From assembly GCA_963978895.1 (NCBI GenBank), contig OZ022247.1, forward strand, positions 9,112,947-9,176,946: 64,000 nt of DNA. Direction: 5' to 3'. How positions within the stretch are numbered: the stretch's first letter is position 1; the number at the start of each line of letters is the position of its first letter. Under the pieces are notes generated by a model. The model searched no databases, had not been told where the DNA came from, and saw only the letters and a list, made by a program, of their open reading frames with translations. Shown piece by piece: positions 51,801 through 61,791 of this stretch. Both the position numbers and the translations under genes were made by a program. The DNA is from Erpobdella octoculata (Eukaryota; Annelida; Clitellata; Hirudinida; Erpobdellidae).

Positions 51801-52259
51801 CGTTTTCTATCTACTTTTTCAAATTTGATGTAATGTTTAAATTTATTCTTTTCAGAGGATATCCTGTGGTTCAAGAAAGTCGAGCTGCGAACTAATTCCG
51901 GAAGAAAAGGTCACATCAAAGAAGCATTGGGTATTTAAAAAATTTTCTTTCAGCAAAATTGTCATTTTTTGCACCTTCTATTAATAATATGTTAACACAT
52001 ATATTGTTGGAGTACTTATGGAATTAAAACACCAATTCTCACAATGCATTGAAACAAAGCTAAGTCTGAATAGAAAACTGTTAATATTTCAAATCTGTAT
52101 GTAAAACATTTTTAATAAATTTTTTTTTTAAATCAAGGTACACATGGAATCATGAAGGCCACATTTGATCAGCAGATCCAATCTGATGATACCATCTTTA
52201 TGAACCTTTATAAAAGAGTTTATCCTAAATGGTCTGACTTCACAGTTGAACAGTCCTGA
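45824..52259 (+). CDS. TSR1: pre-rRNA-processing protein TSR1, 21 coding exons, ~788 aa
   Basis: Exons: 45824-45929, 46060-46130, 46750-46836, 46895-47007, 47079-47280, 47778-47848, 48323-48470, 48570-48716, 48809-48947, 49064-49168, 49436-49521, 49624-49722, 50078-50145, 50279-50350, 50618-50765, 50992-51049, 51125-51330, 51410-51512, 51608-51748, 51856-51930, 52138-52259. All phases agree (2367 nt; the human protein is 804 aa). Landmarks: [19 protein letters not shown] at the N-terminus, an AARP2CN region at about 230-315 ([25 protein letters not shown]), QTWPTEEEL, an Asp/Glu-rich stretch at about 396-458, [19 protein letters not shown], and the C-terminal core ([40 protein letters not shown]). 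TSR1 is a GTPase-like factor without GTPase activity that sits on late pre-40S ribosomes during maturation. AATAAA at 52299-52304 is the likely poly(A) signal. Confidence 0.95.
47467..47633. mobile_element. 167-bp MITE in TSR1 intron 5
   Basis: Perfect 14-bp inverted ends AGTACTGCACAGGC / GCCTGTGCAGTACT. The flanks on both sides resemble TTAATGTGTGTGTT, which could be a long or slipped target duplication. No coding capacity. Confidence 0.8.
49203..49330 (-). repeat. family B copy in TSR1 intron 10
   Basis: Starts CTAATATTAACTTCACCGC, the reverse of the family B end, then GTCATCCAATCCAGCTGAAA, matching the block at 27410-27430 in reverse. Confidence 0.75.
49850..50077. repeat. 25-bp tandem repeat ending at the TSR1 exon 13 acceptor
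   Basis: About nine copies of TGATTATAAATGTATATGAA plus TATTC. The acceptor TATTCAG|ATG at 50077 is the last unit with CTG changed to CAG. Confidence 0.95.
50534..50616. repeat. 41-bp duplication ending at the TSR1 exon 15 acceptor
   Basis: TGAATGAATTCATACCTTTA plus ATGAATTTATACCTTAATGCT occurs twice; the second copy runs into TACTCAG at 50617. Confidence 0.88.
51749..51855. repeat. TSR1 intron 19 made of a 49-bp tandem duplication
   Basis: The 107-bp intron starts GTTCGTTTTCTATC at the donor, and the same block repeats 49 bp later, followed by only about 9 bp up to the acceptor TTTTCAG. Confidence 0.93.
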
Positions 52260-52589
52260 ATATATTTTTTCTGTTAAGAATTTGAATTTTTGTCTGAGAA
52301 TAAATTTTTGTTCTCATTTTTGTGACTGGTCAGTGTTGGAGGATTCATTCAGGTCTTATAGAGATCTTATAACCACATAACATACACATTCGTAATTACA
52401 AACAACACAGAAGATGGACATGCTCTATTGGGGGGACTTGCTCTTATTTTGAGTGTTCAATATTTTAAGTATATATATAAGTTTTTTGGAATATTGAAAT
52501 ATAATCATATCTAACGCTATAATGAACAAGCCTCAAAATCGCCTCTTTCCCTTATTAGATGATCCGGATCCACCACTTGTATTCTTTTT
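52260..52589. other. TSR1 3' UTR and downstream spacer
   Basis: Contains the AATAAA at 52299-52304; no further gene seen. Confidence 0.5.
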
Positions 52590-52640
52590 TTTATTATTAT
52601 TATAGTTTATAGTCTTTTACACCTTGTGTTTCAAGATGCA
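52590..52640. repeat. family D copy
   Basis: ATTATTATTATAGTTTATAG and TCTTTTACACC, as at 12530-12575. Confidence 0.55.
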
Positions 52641-52954
52641 ACCACTGGTATTCAAACCTCTATAGGAGAAATAGGGCTCTGGACCACAAAATAAAAGGTG
52701 TTTTATAGAGAATAGATACTCCAGTTTATCTACTTATACAATTTTTAGAGTAGTTAATTTTTCCTAATTAGAATGGTTGTCCCAGACTTGTATGTCTGGA
52801 GTGTTCTTTGATTTTAGTGGGTGAGTAAAACAATTACCTATAATTGATTTATATAAATGATGGAATCGTCAAATAAAACTTATTTAAAATATTAAAATCA
52901 ATGCATTTTTAATCACAAAGCTGGCTTGTAGATGTTTGTCAACATGTTAAATAT

Positions 52955-53352
52955 CAATTGAAAATTAAAAAAACGAAGTTTTTTAAAAACACAATTTTAT
53001 ATTTTTTAAATTATGCAAATCAGTTTCTAAATGCAATAATAGTTTAACCATTATTTATATTAATACTTTAGTCAACATTTTAATAAGTTTTTGTCATTGT
53101 CATGATTACCTTAAGGTTCATTTAAATGACGCTTGCGCCATCTAGGGAATAATTTTAAATGCGTTACAAAATAAATACTGAAATTATTCGAAATAATTAT
53201 TAAATCATTTAGAAAACTATTGAATATTGTGTGGGCGGGTGGCTAAAGTCTATGCTGAAAGTTTCAAAGTTCTAACTTGTCTAAAAGTTGGAGAAAATTC
53301 AAAAATTTGGACGACAGACTGAGATCTCAAGTTAAGTAAAAGTGTGTAACGA
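52955..53352 (+). repeat. dispersed family A, divergent copy
   Basis: GAAGTTTTTTAAAAACACAA near the start and GACGACAGACTGAGATCTCA with AAGTTAAGTAAAAGTGTGT at the end match the copy at 9520-9825; the middle has diverged and the microsatellite seed is nearly lost. Confidence 0.7.
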
Positions 53353-53377
53353 GAAAAGACGCACTAACACTAACAAG

Positions 53378-53725
53378 TAAATTAAAAACGAATTTTTAAA
53401 ACCAATGCTCTTATATGTAATTAAAACACAAATTTTGCAATCAATTTTTTCTTATATTACTCTTTTATTTTATGTTAAAGTCGAAATATCTTAATTATAT
53501 CGAAATATCGAAATTAATTAAAATTATCTAAATTAATTGACTTATTGTAAAACTAATAATTGAATATTGCATTGTCTTCTATTTTGAGCATGTATGCAAA
53601 ATTTGAAAAAATCTATCACCAGTAAGTGACTCAAAAATTGATTGCAAGATTTGAAACAGACAGAGAAACAAACAGACAGACAGAGAAACAGAGACGACGA
53701 GTTAATAAAAGCATTGGTAATAATA
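53378..53725 (+). repeat. dispersed family C, copy 2
   Basis: Near-identical to 13080-13412, including the AATAATTGAATATTGCATTG block and the GAGTTAATAAAAGCATTGG end. Confidence 0.9.
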
Positions 53726-53872
53726 ATAAAAATATCATCAAAAAGCATCGAATTTAAATATCTCAACTATTTTCATGAAAATTTCGTACACGCTTGAGAA
53801 TCGCGGTCAGTGAGTGTGGTTCGTGTTAACTTGGTAAAATAGTCTGCCAGTCGGTTAGCGTTTTGTGGTCAA

Positions 53873-53950
53873 GAAAACCCTCAAGAAAACCTTCAAGAAA
53901 ACCCTCAAAAAAACCCTCAAGAAACCCCTCGATAAAATCCTCAAGAAAAT
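53873..53950. repeat. 12-bp tandem repeat AAAACCCTCAAG
   Basis: About six to seven imperfect copies. Confidence 0.85.
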
Positions 53951-54127
53951 TAACTAAATTAATTGACTTATTGTAAAACTAATAATTGAATATTGCATTG
54001 TCTTCTATCTTGAGCATGTATGCAAAATTTGAAAAAAATCTATCATCAGGAAGTGACTCAAAAATTGATTGCAAGATTTGAAACAGACAGAGAAACAGAG
54101 CCGACGAGTTAATAAAAGCATTGGTAA
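53945..54127 (+). repeat. dispersed family C, copy 3 (partial)
   Basis: Starts at AATTAACTAAATTAATTGAC and ends GAGTTAATAAAAGCATTGGT; the AAACAAACAGACAGACAG part of the microsatellite is deleted relative to copy 2. Confidence 0.9.
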
Positions 54128-54645
54128 TAACAACGGTTTATTAAAAAAACAGTGAGACCTGCATACAGACCGCGAAAAGATAAAACAACAACAAAAGCCA
54201 AACAACAAAACATTATTTCAAAACACAAAGTTTCAGAACTGAAAAAATCAAACGGAAGAGTAAAACCAGATACAAATTAAATTTATTAATTAAGAGAACC
54301 AAACATTGCCATTAACAGCAAAAAGATGCCAGCATCGTGTGAAATTTTACGAGGTACAAGTGAAACAACAATCTTTAATTAATAAAGAAACTCGCTCGAC
54401 ATCAGAAACGCAATACACAGAAGAGACACTAATGCTATCTATAACAAAACCGCCTACAAAGCTCATAGTTGGTCCTTATCTTCTACACGTCTCACAGTCT
54501 TTACATACCAAACTCAGTTTCAAAAGGTGTAATATTTAGACGTTATATGTGAAGTATGTAAATTGTTTCGATAAGTCTCCTAAAACGCAGTATGGAAATT
54601 CGTTGATAAATAAATTGCAAAGATTGTGATCTAAGGATCTTACTC
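54128..54645. other. unassigned sequence
   Basis: A 77-codon frame (54306-54539, TTG start) has no recognisable content. No feature supported. Confidence 0.3.
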
Positions 54646-54900
54646 TTAAGCATTTATAATTCTCGTTTTGTTGCATAAGAAAAGTTGATAAGCACATTCG
54701 TCACCAGCGCCCAAAGGTACCTTTTTCTGTCCCGCAACATCCGGGGTAGCAACCTTTTCAGCGAACTCATCCGTAGCAGTGCCACTCCCCATCCCCTGGG
54801 CGCTCCGATCATTAGACAGCAAGACCATAACAAAGAGAGTTGCAATAATCAAATCTAGACAGAATAAGAGAAGAAACCAAAAGTTGTAGAGAAGGATCAA
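54646..54900 (-). CDS. possible small secreted peptide, 84 aa
   Basis: Minus-strand ATG frame from 54900. Residues 1-31 are strongly hydrophobic (MILLYNFWFLLLFCLDLII and onward), like a signal peptide or anchor. The rest (DRSAQGMGSGTATDEF ... GAGDECAYQLFLCNK) is clearly richer in G+C than its surroundings and has two cysteines six residues apart. I know no matching family. It could also be a fragment of a longer gene or transposon. It lies beside a LINE fragment. Confidence 0.3.
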   Translation of the reverse strand: MILLYNFWFLLLFCLDLIIATLFVMVLLSNDRSAQGMGSGTATDEFAEKVATPDVAGQKKVPLGAGDECAYQLFLCNKTRIINA

Positions 54901-54904
54901 CTAT

Positions 54905-54966
54905 ATATGAAAATCTTGACGGCGGCGACACCAACTCTTACCGTCCGATCTCTAATCTATTTTTGG
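54905..54966 (+). pseudogene. LINE RT fragment, 5' piece
   Basis: The frame DGGDTNSYRPISNLF holds the RT motif YRPISNL. It stops at the start of the hAT-like sequence (CAGTGGTCTC at 54967). Probably the upstream part of the LINE relic at 56403-57222. Confidence 0.6.
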
Positions 54967-55790
54967 CAGTGGTCTCAAACACGCGGCCCGTGGGCCAATT
55001 GCGGCCCACTGGATGATATTTTGAGGCCCGCCACTTGATATAAAATTGTAATGGAAGTGCGGCCCGCCGTGGCGATAACAAATAAAATAAAAATAAGAAT
55101 TTTTTCATCCGGATCAAATCTTGCCCCATCGGGAAAAGTGCTGCTTATGATAATGTGAGAGCATTTTCCCCAAAACTTATTTTATGGAAAGATTAGCTCT
55201 CTCAAAAATACCTCTGCCATTTTCCAGCATGCCATTCAATGGTGAAGACTATATTAATGCTATTGAAAAACTACAAGAAGAATTTGATAATAGCTTTTCA
55301 GATTTTAAGATTCCCAGAGCCACTTTTAACATTTTTGCTGACCCCTTCTCTTTCGATGTCCAAGATGCCCCTCCATTGTTGCAGATGGAACTTATTGACC
55401 TTCAGTGCAACTCTCATTTGAAAGCTAAGTTTAGGGAAATAAATGGAAAAACATAAGAACTTTCACAATTTTTGAGAGAAATAAATGGAAAAACATAAAA
55501 ACTTTCACAATTTCTGAGAGAGTTGCACCAAACTTGTCCTGAGCTTTCCAGAATGTTAAGCCGGACCATGTACTTTTTTGGAAGCACGTAAATGTGCAAA
55601 AAACTGTTCTCCACTATGAACTTCAATAAGTCAAAATACAGATCTAAACTTACCGACGAGTATCTCCAGGCTATACTGAGGGTCTCGACTGCTCCTCTCT
55701 TAAGCCAAATATGTCTGAGCTGTGACAAGGGAAACGGACCCAGATCTCCAGCAAAGAGCATAAGGTATAGAAAAGGCAGGAAAAGTTCTG
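54967..55790 (+). pseudogene. hAT transposase relic (ZBED/GTF2IRD2-like)
   Basis: The left end CAGTGGTCTCAAACACGCGG with GGCCCGTGGGCCAATTGCGG is a typical hAT terminus. 55184-55456 codes FNGEDYINAIEKLQEEFDNS, RATFNIFADPFSFDV and LLQMELIDLQCNSHLK, the region before the hAT dimerisation domain. After a triplicated 43-bp block (55430-55520) and frameshifts, FGS and KKLFSTMNFNKSKYRSKLTD with EYLQAILRVST give the hAT C-terminal dimerisation motif. The N-terminal zinc finger and most of the catalytic domain are missing. The right terminus is uncertain; CCACTG at about 56397-56402 is one option. Confidence 0.78.
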
Positions 55791-56402
55791 GCAGTTTGCA
55801 CTTTTGATAAATAATAAAGCAAAACGATTGAAGAGAATGAACAGTTGTACTTTTATAAATGCCTTCATTAACTTCTAACCTCTGTTACTATTTTTTTACT
55901 AGTGGTTTTGCCCGTCCCAAGGACGGATGTTTTAAAATTACGATGAACTTTGGATACATTTTTTGGATTATTATAAGTTTATTAATTACTGATGGGGGGC
56001 TTATTGGGGTGACATTTCAGCGGACCACCCCGGATGACGTTTACTCTTGCTACGCCACTGCCTGAACTTACAGCTTTTATTCATATTACAAATGATTACT
56101 GTTTTAAGAACTTGCTATTGAGCCGTCTAAACTTATTTAAAAAAAGGAAGGTGTCATTTGCTGGACCTGCCCGTGAAAGTCTAAATGTTTTTTGAGAATT
56201 TAAATTATATTTTATATTGAATTGGTTTGAAAAAGGCCCGAAATTCTTAAATATCTGCTAATTATCAGAACTAATGATGTCGAGAGATGAATTTAGTAAA
56301 GATAAAACCTCAGGATACAGAGACAAACATTTTAAGCAAAAAAGTACAATTTTTTTATTTTTTTGAAAACTATAAGGGGGGCCCGCTCACTAGATCCGCC
56401 AC
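55791..56402. other. transposon-derived spacer
   Basis: GGGGGGCTTATTGGGGTGAC and, near the end, GGGGGGCCCGCTCACTAGAT with CCGCCACTG look like ends of DNA elements; no frame is supported. Confidence 0.4.
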
Positions 56403-57222
56403 TGCAGCCGACAATGGAAAATTAACACTTCGGGTCTTACTGGATCTGTCGGCGGCTTTTGACACCGTTGATCATCAGATCCTGCTTCAGCGACTCGCGT
56501 CATCTTTTGGATTTGACGAGGCTCCACTTGTTTGGCTCCACTCCTATCCAAGTAAGGGTACACGGAACCGCTTCATCTACTTCAATTCTAACATGCGGCG
56601 TTCCGTCGCTGAGTTAGAACAGATAGTTACGAAAGGCGGGTTGCAATCACATTTTTACGCTGATGCACAAATTTACGGCCATTGTGATCCAGACGGGTCG
56701 CCGAGCTCTTATCGCTTGTCTCTGCGTGCGTCGACGACGTCAGTCAGTTGATGCGCTGCAGTCGCCTACAGCTCAACTCAAATAAATCCGAAGTAATCTG
56801 GTTCTCAACTTGCCGTCGGAAGAACAAGCGCCCAAAAGAACTTGATTTGCCTTGGTATCGATGGATCTCACCGTCTGACACGGTCCATAACCTCGGCGCA
56901 ATCTTCGATTCCGACATGTCCATGGGCGCACATGTCAATCATGTCACCCAAGTGTGTTTCTCTACTTTACGACAAATCGAAACAGTTGCATCATCTCTTC
57001 CCCCAAAACCTCTCATCAAACTTGTGACATCCTTTGTTCTCTCGAAACTCGATTACTGCAATTCTGTCTTAGCAGGACATCTGAAGTTCCAGACTCGCCG
57101 TCTACAGTCGGTTGTCAATGCAGCCGCTAAACTGGTGATAACATGACCGTATTTTCCCTATCCTCCAAGAGCTGCATTAGCTGAAGGTCGACTGCAAGAT
57201 AAATTTCAAGCTCGCACTCAGA
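56403..57222 (+). pseudogene. L2/CR1-type LINE RT relic
   Basis: TLRVLLDLSAAFDTVDHQIL and LASSFGFDEAPLVWL, then SHFYADAQIYGH (the catalytic YADD is altered to YADA). A frameshift near 56697 follows, then CSRLQLNSNKSEVIWFS, SKLDYCNSVLAGHLKFQ and LHxLKVDCKINFKLAL with TGG changed to a TAG stop. The RT is inactive. Same family as the minus-strand copy at 22335-24038 but more decayed. Confidence 0.88.
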
Positions 57223-57429
57223 GGCGTGGATTGGGGGGCTCTCAAGATTTTCCACCAAATATAAAAAATATTTTTTCTAGCTCACCCATGAATGAGTATT
57301 TAGATTATTTGATAAAAACAATATTTATCAAACTTTTTGAATTATATCTATTTATAATCTACCTACTGCTAATATTTTTCAATCTTTTAGTGCTTAGTTT
57401 CTCGCACTTCTTACTTTTTTCATAATTAT
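57223..57429. other. AT-rich spacer
   Basis: Starts at GGCGTGGATTGGGGGGCTCT, possibly a transposon end; otherwise nothing seen. Confidence 0.35.
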
Positions 57430-57805
57430 CTCTCTATCTCTTGCTCTTCTTCACTGGCTTCCTTTTAAATATAGGGTGATTTTAAAAATTTGCTTACTTA
57501 TTTTTAAATTTAAAAATTATTCTTCTCCATTAATCTCCATTCTACTTAACTAGCTTAATAAAAAGCTCTCCCAAGTCTGGTCTTCGATCTTTCTCTCTTA
57601 GCCATTTTCGTATCTTTTCTGTTAAGCATTCTTTTCCTAAACGCTCTTTTCCCTACTCTGGTCCATTTCTCTGGAACTCTCTTCATACTTCTCTTACTAA
57701 ATCTACTTCTCTCGCTGTTTTCCGTCTGAGGTTTAAAACTTATCTGTTTAATAGGTTCGTGTTCGAGCGTTATTGAACGCCAAGGAAATAGCGCTATAGA
57801 AATGG
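57430..57805 (+). pseudogene. second LINE family, ORF2 C-terminus and 3' end
   Basis: LALLHWLPFKYRVILKICLL, then SGPFLWNSLHTSLTKSTSL and FRLRFKTYLFNRFVFERY with a stop near 57773. The 3' end AGCGCTATAGAAATGG is typical of L2/CR1. The wording differs from the LINE at 22335-24038, so it is a separate family. Confidence 0.75.
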
Positions 57806-58229
57806 ATTGATTGCTTTCGGTCCATCCGATCAAACCCGTATGAAATTTAGACTCGTGTATCTGTCCCAGCTTGACGAACAATTAGCATATTCTTATCCTA
57901 GCCGGATGCTTGAGCTCTCTCACCAAGATTTTTCCAATTCATTTTAAATTATTTTTATTAGCTCACACACTATTAAGTATTTAGATTAGTTGATGAAAAC
58001 AGTATTTATCACACTTGTTGATTAATATCCAATTAGTAAAATTTCTGCTATTATTTTCCAATCTTATATTAGTACTTTTAGTCTATTTGATCTTAATGAT
58101 CCAGTGGACAATTTTGTAAAAATGAAAGAACGTCGATACCCTTTGTTACATTCATAATTTAAACGCTTTTTGTCTGCCCTCAATATTAAATAAAAGTTAA
58201 CTTTTTTAACTCCACGAGTCCTCCGGGTT
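57806..58229. other. AT-rich spacer
   Basis: 57950-58080 repeats, with changes, the spacer at 57280-57400 ('GAGTATTTAGATTA', 'GATAAAAACAATATTTATCA'), so a segment was duplicated. No gene. Confidence 0.4.
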
Positions 58230-58398
58230 AGTGCCTACTGATCCCAGAACAACTGATCCCAGGACAACTGATCCCAGTACAACTGATCCCAGGCCAACTG
58301 ATCCCAGGACAACTGATCCCAGTACAACTGATCCCACGGACAACTGATCCCACGGACAACTGATCCCATGGACAACTGATCCCATAGACAACTGATCC
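58230..58398. repeat. 15-bp minisatellite, left inverted arm
   Basis: About eleven copies of GGACAACTGATCCCA with unit variants in a fixed order (…CACGG, CACGG, CATGG, CATAG). Confidence 0.95.
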
Positions 58399-58635
58399 CC
58401 TAGACATAAGCAACACATTTTAACTCATTTTTTGACGACAATGGTGGTGATGATGCTTACGTAGCCAGCTTACTATGGCTGGCTGCATACGACAACGGTG
58501 GTGGTGATAATGATACTGGCTACTTCAATTAGTAAACGGATAAATAATATTTAGTATAAGCGCACGAGGACACGATACACAGTCGAAATGAAATTGACAA
58601 GTTCGTATTACTTTTCATCGTTTCACTCCTTTCCA

Positions 58636-58930
58636 TACATACATACATACATACATACATACATACATACATACATACATACATACATACATACATACAT
58701 ACATACATACATACATACATACATACATACATACATACATACATACATACATACATACATACATACATACATACATACATACATACATACATACATACAT
58801 ACATACATACATACATACATACATACATACATACATACATACATACATACATACATACATACATACATACATACATACATACATACATACATACATACAT
58901 ACATACATACATACATACATACATACATAC
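58636..58930. repeat. (ATAC)n microsatellite
   Basis: About 74 copies of ATAC/CATA between the two minisatellite arms; Met-Tyr-Val-Cys and Ile-His-Thr-Tyr frames across it are artefacts. Confidence 0.98.
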
Positions 58931-59025
58931 ACATACATTCGTACATACAAACAGAAATCAGAAATTATGTATGTTAATATCAGTTTATTGATTGCAGAAA
59001 CAGTGAAATATAAAATGATGCAGAT

Positions 59026-59193
59026 ATGGGATCAGTTGTCTATGGGATCAGTTGTCCATGGGATCAGTTGTCCGTGGGATCAGTTGTCCGTGGGATCAGT
59101 TGTCCCGGGATCAGTTGTCCTGGGATCAGTTGTCCTGGGATCAGTAGTCCTGGGATCAGTAGTCCTGGGATCAGTTGTCCTGGGATCAGTTGC
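59026..59193. repeat. 15-bp minisatellite, right inverted arm
   Basis: About eleven copies of GGGATCAGTTGTCCT. Read in reverse complement, the variant order equals that of 58230-58398, so the arms are inverted copies of one array. Confidence 0.95.
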
Positions 59194-59440
59194 GATGATC
59201 CCGAGTCCTCCATATTTGTGCTCGGACGTCACACGCTTGTGCGACGTTCCGTCTCGAAGAAGACTTAGGTCGTCATCCTCGTCTTCACTTCTCATCTCTG
59301 CAGCTTATCTGAAGACTGCTTGGAACAGAAGTTTTGCGGTTGCCGGCCCAACGATCTGGAATCGTCTTCCACCAAAGTTCACAACCGAACAGTTCAGATA
59401 GGCTTTCAAGACGCACCTGTTTGTGGCCTAGAAGTCTGAT
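59194..59440 (+). pseudogene. LINE ORF2 C-terminal relic
   Basis: AAYLKTAWNRSFAVAGPTIW then NRLPPKFTTEQFR, a stop, and AFKTHLFVA: the usual L2/CR1 ending. It abuts the minisatellite arm on its left. Confidence 0.72.
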
Positions 59441-60630
59441 GACTCACGCCACACAAGGATTGTCAAACTAAATTGAATTGAAAGTTCATTTTTCACATAC
59501 TCACACAGCACACATGCTTACATCCTGAAAAACACGGATTCGCAAATGACAGGCACGTCGTTTTTTAGGCCTTGGGATTTTCTAGTGTCAATATGTTTTC
59601 TATATATACATAAATGTTTTTTTATTAATTTGCCCCTACTTCCCAACGTTTTCCAGAAAAAAGTGTGTAGCTCGCACTTGAATTGTGTTTATATATTGTT
59701 GAAAAAAATGTTTAAACATTCATTACCATAATATACATGAGTGACTATTCTCCGGTTCAACAATCAGACATCTAAGATTCTCCCACACAGATTGTACCTA
59801 CCATAGATATATATTGTACCTACGGTGTAAATTTATGCTTTTGTTTGACCCCTATGACTTTTGAAAAATGTTGTAATTATCGTTAAAGTAATTTTTGATT
59901 TATTTTTAGTAATTATCATGAAATCACATCAAAAATTATTTTAAATCAGAAACAAAAATTTATTTTACAAAATGATTTTAAATTAGATTACAGAATTAGA
60001 CAATATTTCAAAAAATAAAACACTGATTTTTGTTACTGGATTAATATTTAGTGTGTAATTTAATTAGTATTATATTATTGTTAAATATTTTGATACAATG
60101 ATGTTATTCAAATAAATAGCTAATTAACTTATTTTATATAACTGTATAAAATCTATGTCTGGCGCCATGTTTTAATCTAGTCGTCTGCTCAATGGTTTTT
60201 ACTGATTTAATCTGTTCACTTTTGTTACATTTCGATGAAACTTTTACATATTGATTTGTTTTTGAATCATTTATCTAAAATTGCTAATTTTATTGAGATG
60301 TCACAAATTTGAATTTTCCATCTAAAAATATACAGCAATTTGGAATTTATCATGCCACTCTGTTTATTTGCCAAGCGAGTAAAATGTAAATAAATAGAGA
60401 CATTACGACCGATTTAATCAGTATACTTTTTATCATATAACTGCGTTAATAATTGTGGCATTTATTTGAAACTAGTACAGATCGTTTTGTTTTTTAATTA
60501 TCTATTCAAATATATTATAATAAAAATATTAAAATACCACAACTTTGAATTTTCTATGTATATTGCAGGCAAAGTTGGCTACCGTTGGCGACGTAACCAC
60601 ACGCCCAATAATTAATTGTTATTGATAGCC
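59441..60630. other. spacer and METTL4 upstream region
   Basis: AT-rich. No gene found. An acceptor-like TATTGCAG at 60561-60568 before the METTL4 ATG suggests a 5' UTR exon upstream. Confidence 0.4.
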
Positions 60631-61737
60631 ATGTCGGTTGTTAGAAGTGGTGAAAAATGGTGTTTCGTTGACGAAGAAGTGTTTATAAATGATACATATT
60701 CTGATGGAGGGTTTAAATGCGGCTCTCGTGCGTATTCTATAAATTCACAATTTCTATATGACAGCCAGTGTCCACCAACAATGTCTTTAAATAAAAGTTC
60801 CAAGGTTGGGTTATTAATTATAATTACCAGGTTTTTCTTGACATGCTTTCTTGTTTCTCTGTTTGACCGGGTAGGAAAATGTTATCGCATTAAAAGCACT
60901 TGCTGAAATTTTTTGGTGTATATAATTTATAATTGTCGTCGTTAACAATGCATTCTATTTAAATTTTCAGATGTATTGGACAAAATTTAAATAACATATA
61001 AAATGTTACTAATTAAAATCTTTAATAACATTGAAACTAAAAAGAGTTAAATAATACTACTTAAATTTTTTTATAAACAACGTTTCTATTCTGCACTAAA
61101 AAGACAAGAATAATTCTCTGGCTATATAAAATTTGTTAACATACATACTAAGAGTTAACAGTAAAATTATATAACCAATAACACAGGTTGCATTGTTTTA
61201 TATTCTGGAATTTGACCCAGGTTATGAGTTAAAGAATGTAACAATAGTTATAATCTTTGAATAAAATGTTATTTAAAAAAATGTGATTTTGAAAAGTTTT
61301 TCATGAGTTTTATTTTTTTCAGAAAAGAAAGCATTCAGAAATAAAAGATCCTGAACAAAATGTGATTGTTTTATTTTTGCTGTTTAAAGATATATATTTA
61401 TTGATGATTAATATTTGTATGGTTACAGGAGTTGGAGTGCAGTTTATTTTCATGTCTTAATGAATTGGTCAGTACATTTTCAACTATAGTGCAAACTCTA
61501 GAAGACAGCAACTGCATAGAAAATAATAACAATCTTGGAGCGAGAAGTTTGCAAGTTATTGTAGAAAATTTGCAAGGTGTTTTCCGTGACCACATGACCG
61601 AAGATTATGAACGTGGAGATGACAATGAAGCGCTACTCATTTCTAATGAACAAGATATCGGTAGGGAATGTTCGATTTGATGTGTGTCACAAAATTAATT
61701 AACTTTATTGTCATCAAATTGCATGTTACATAAAACG

Positions 61738-61791
<54 letters not shown>

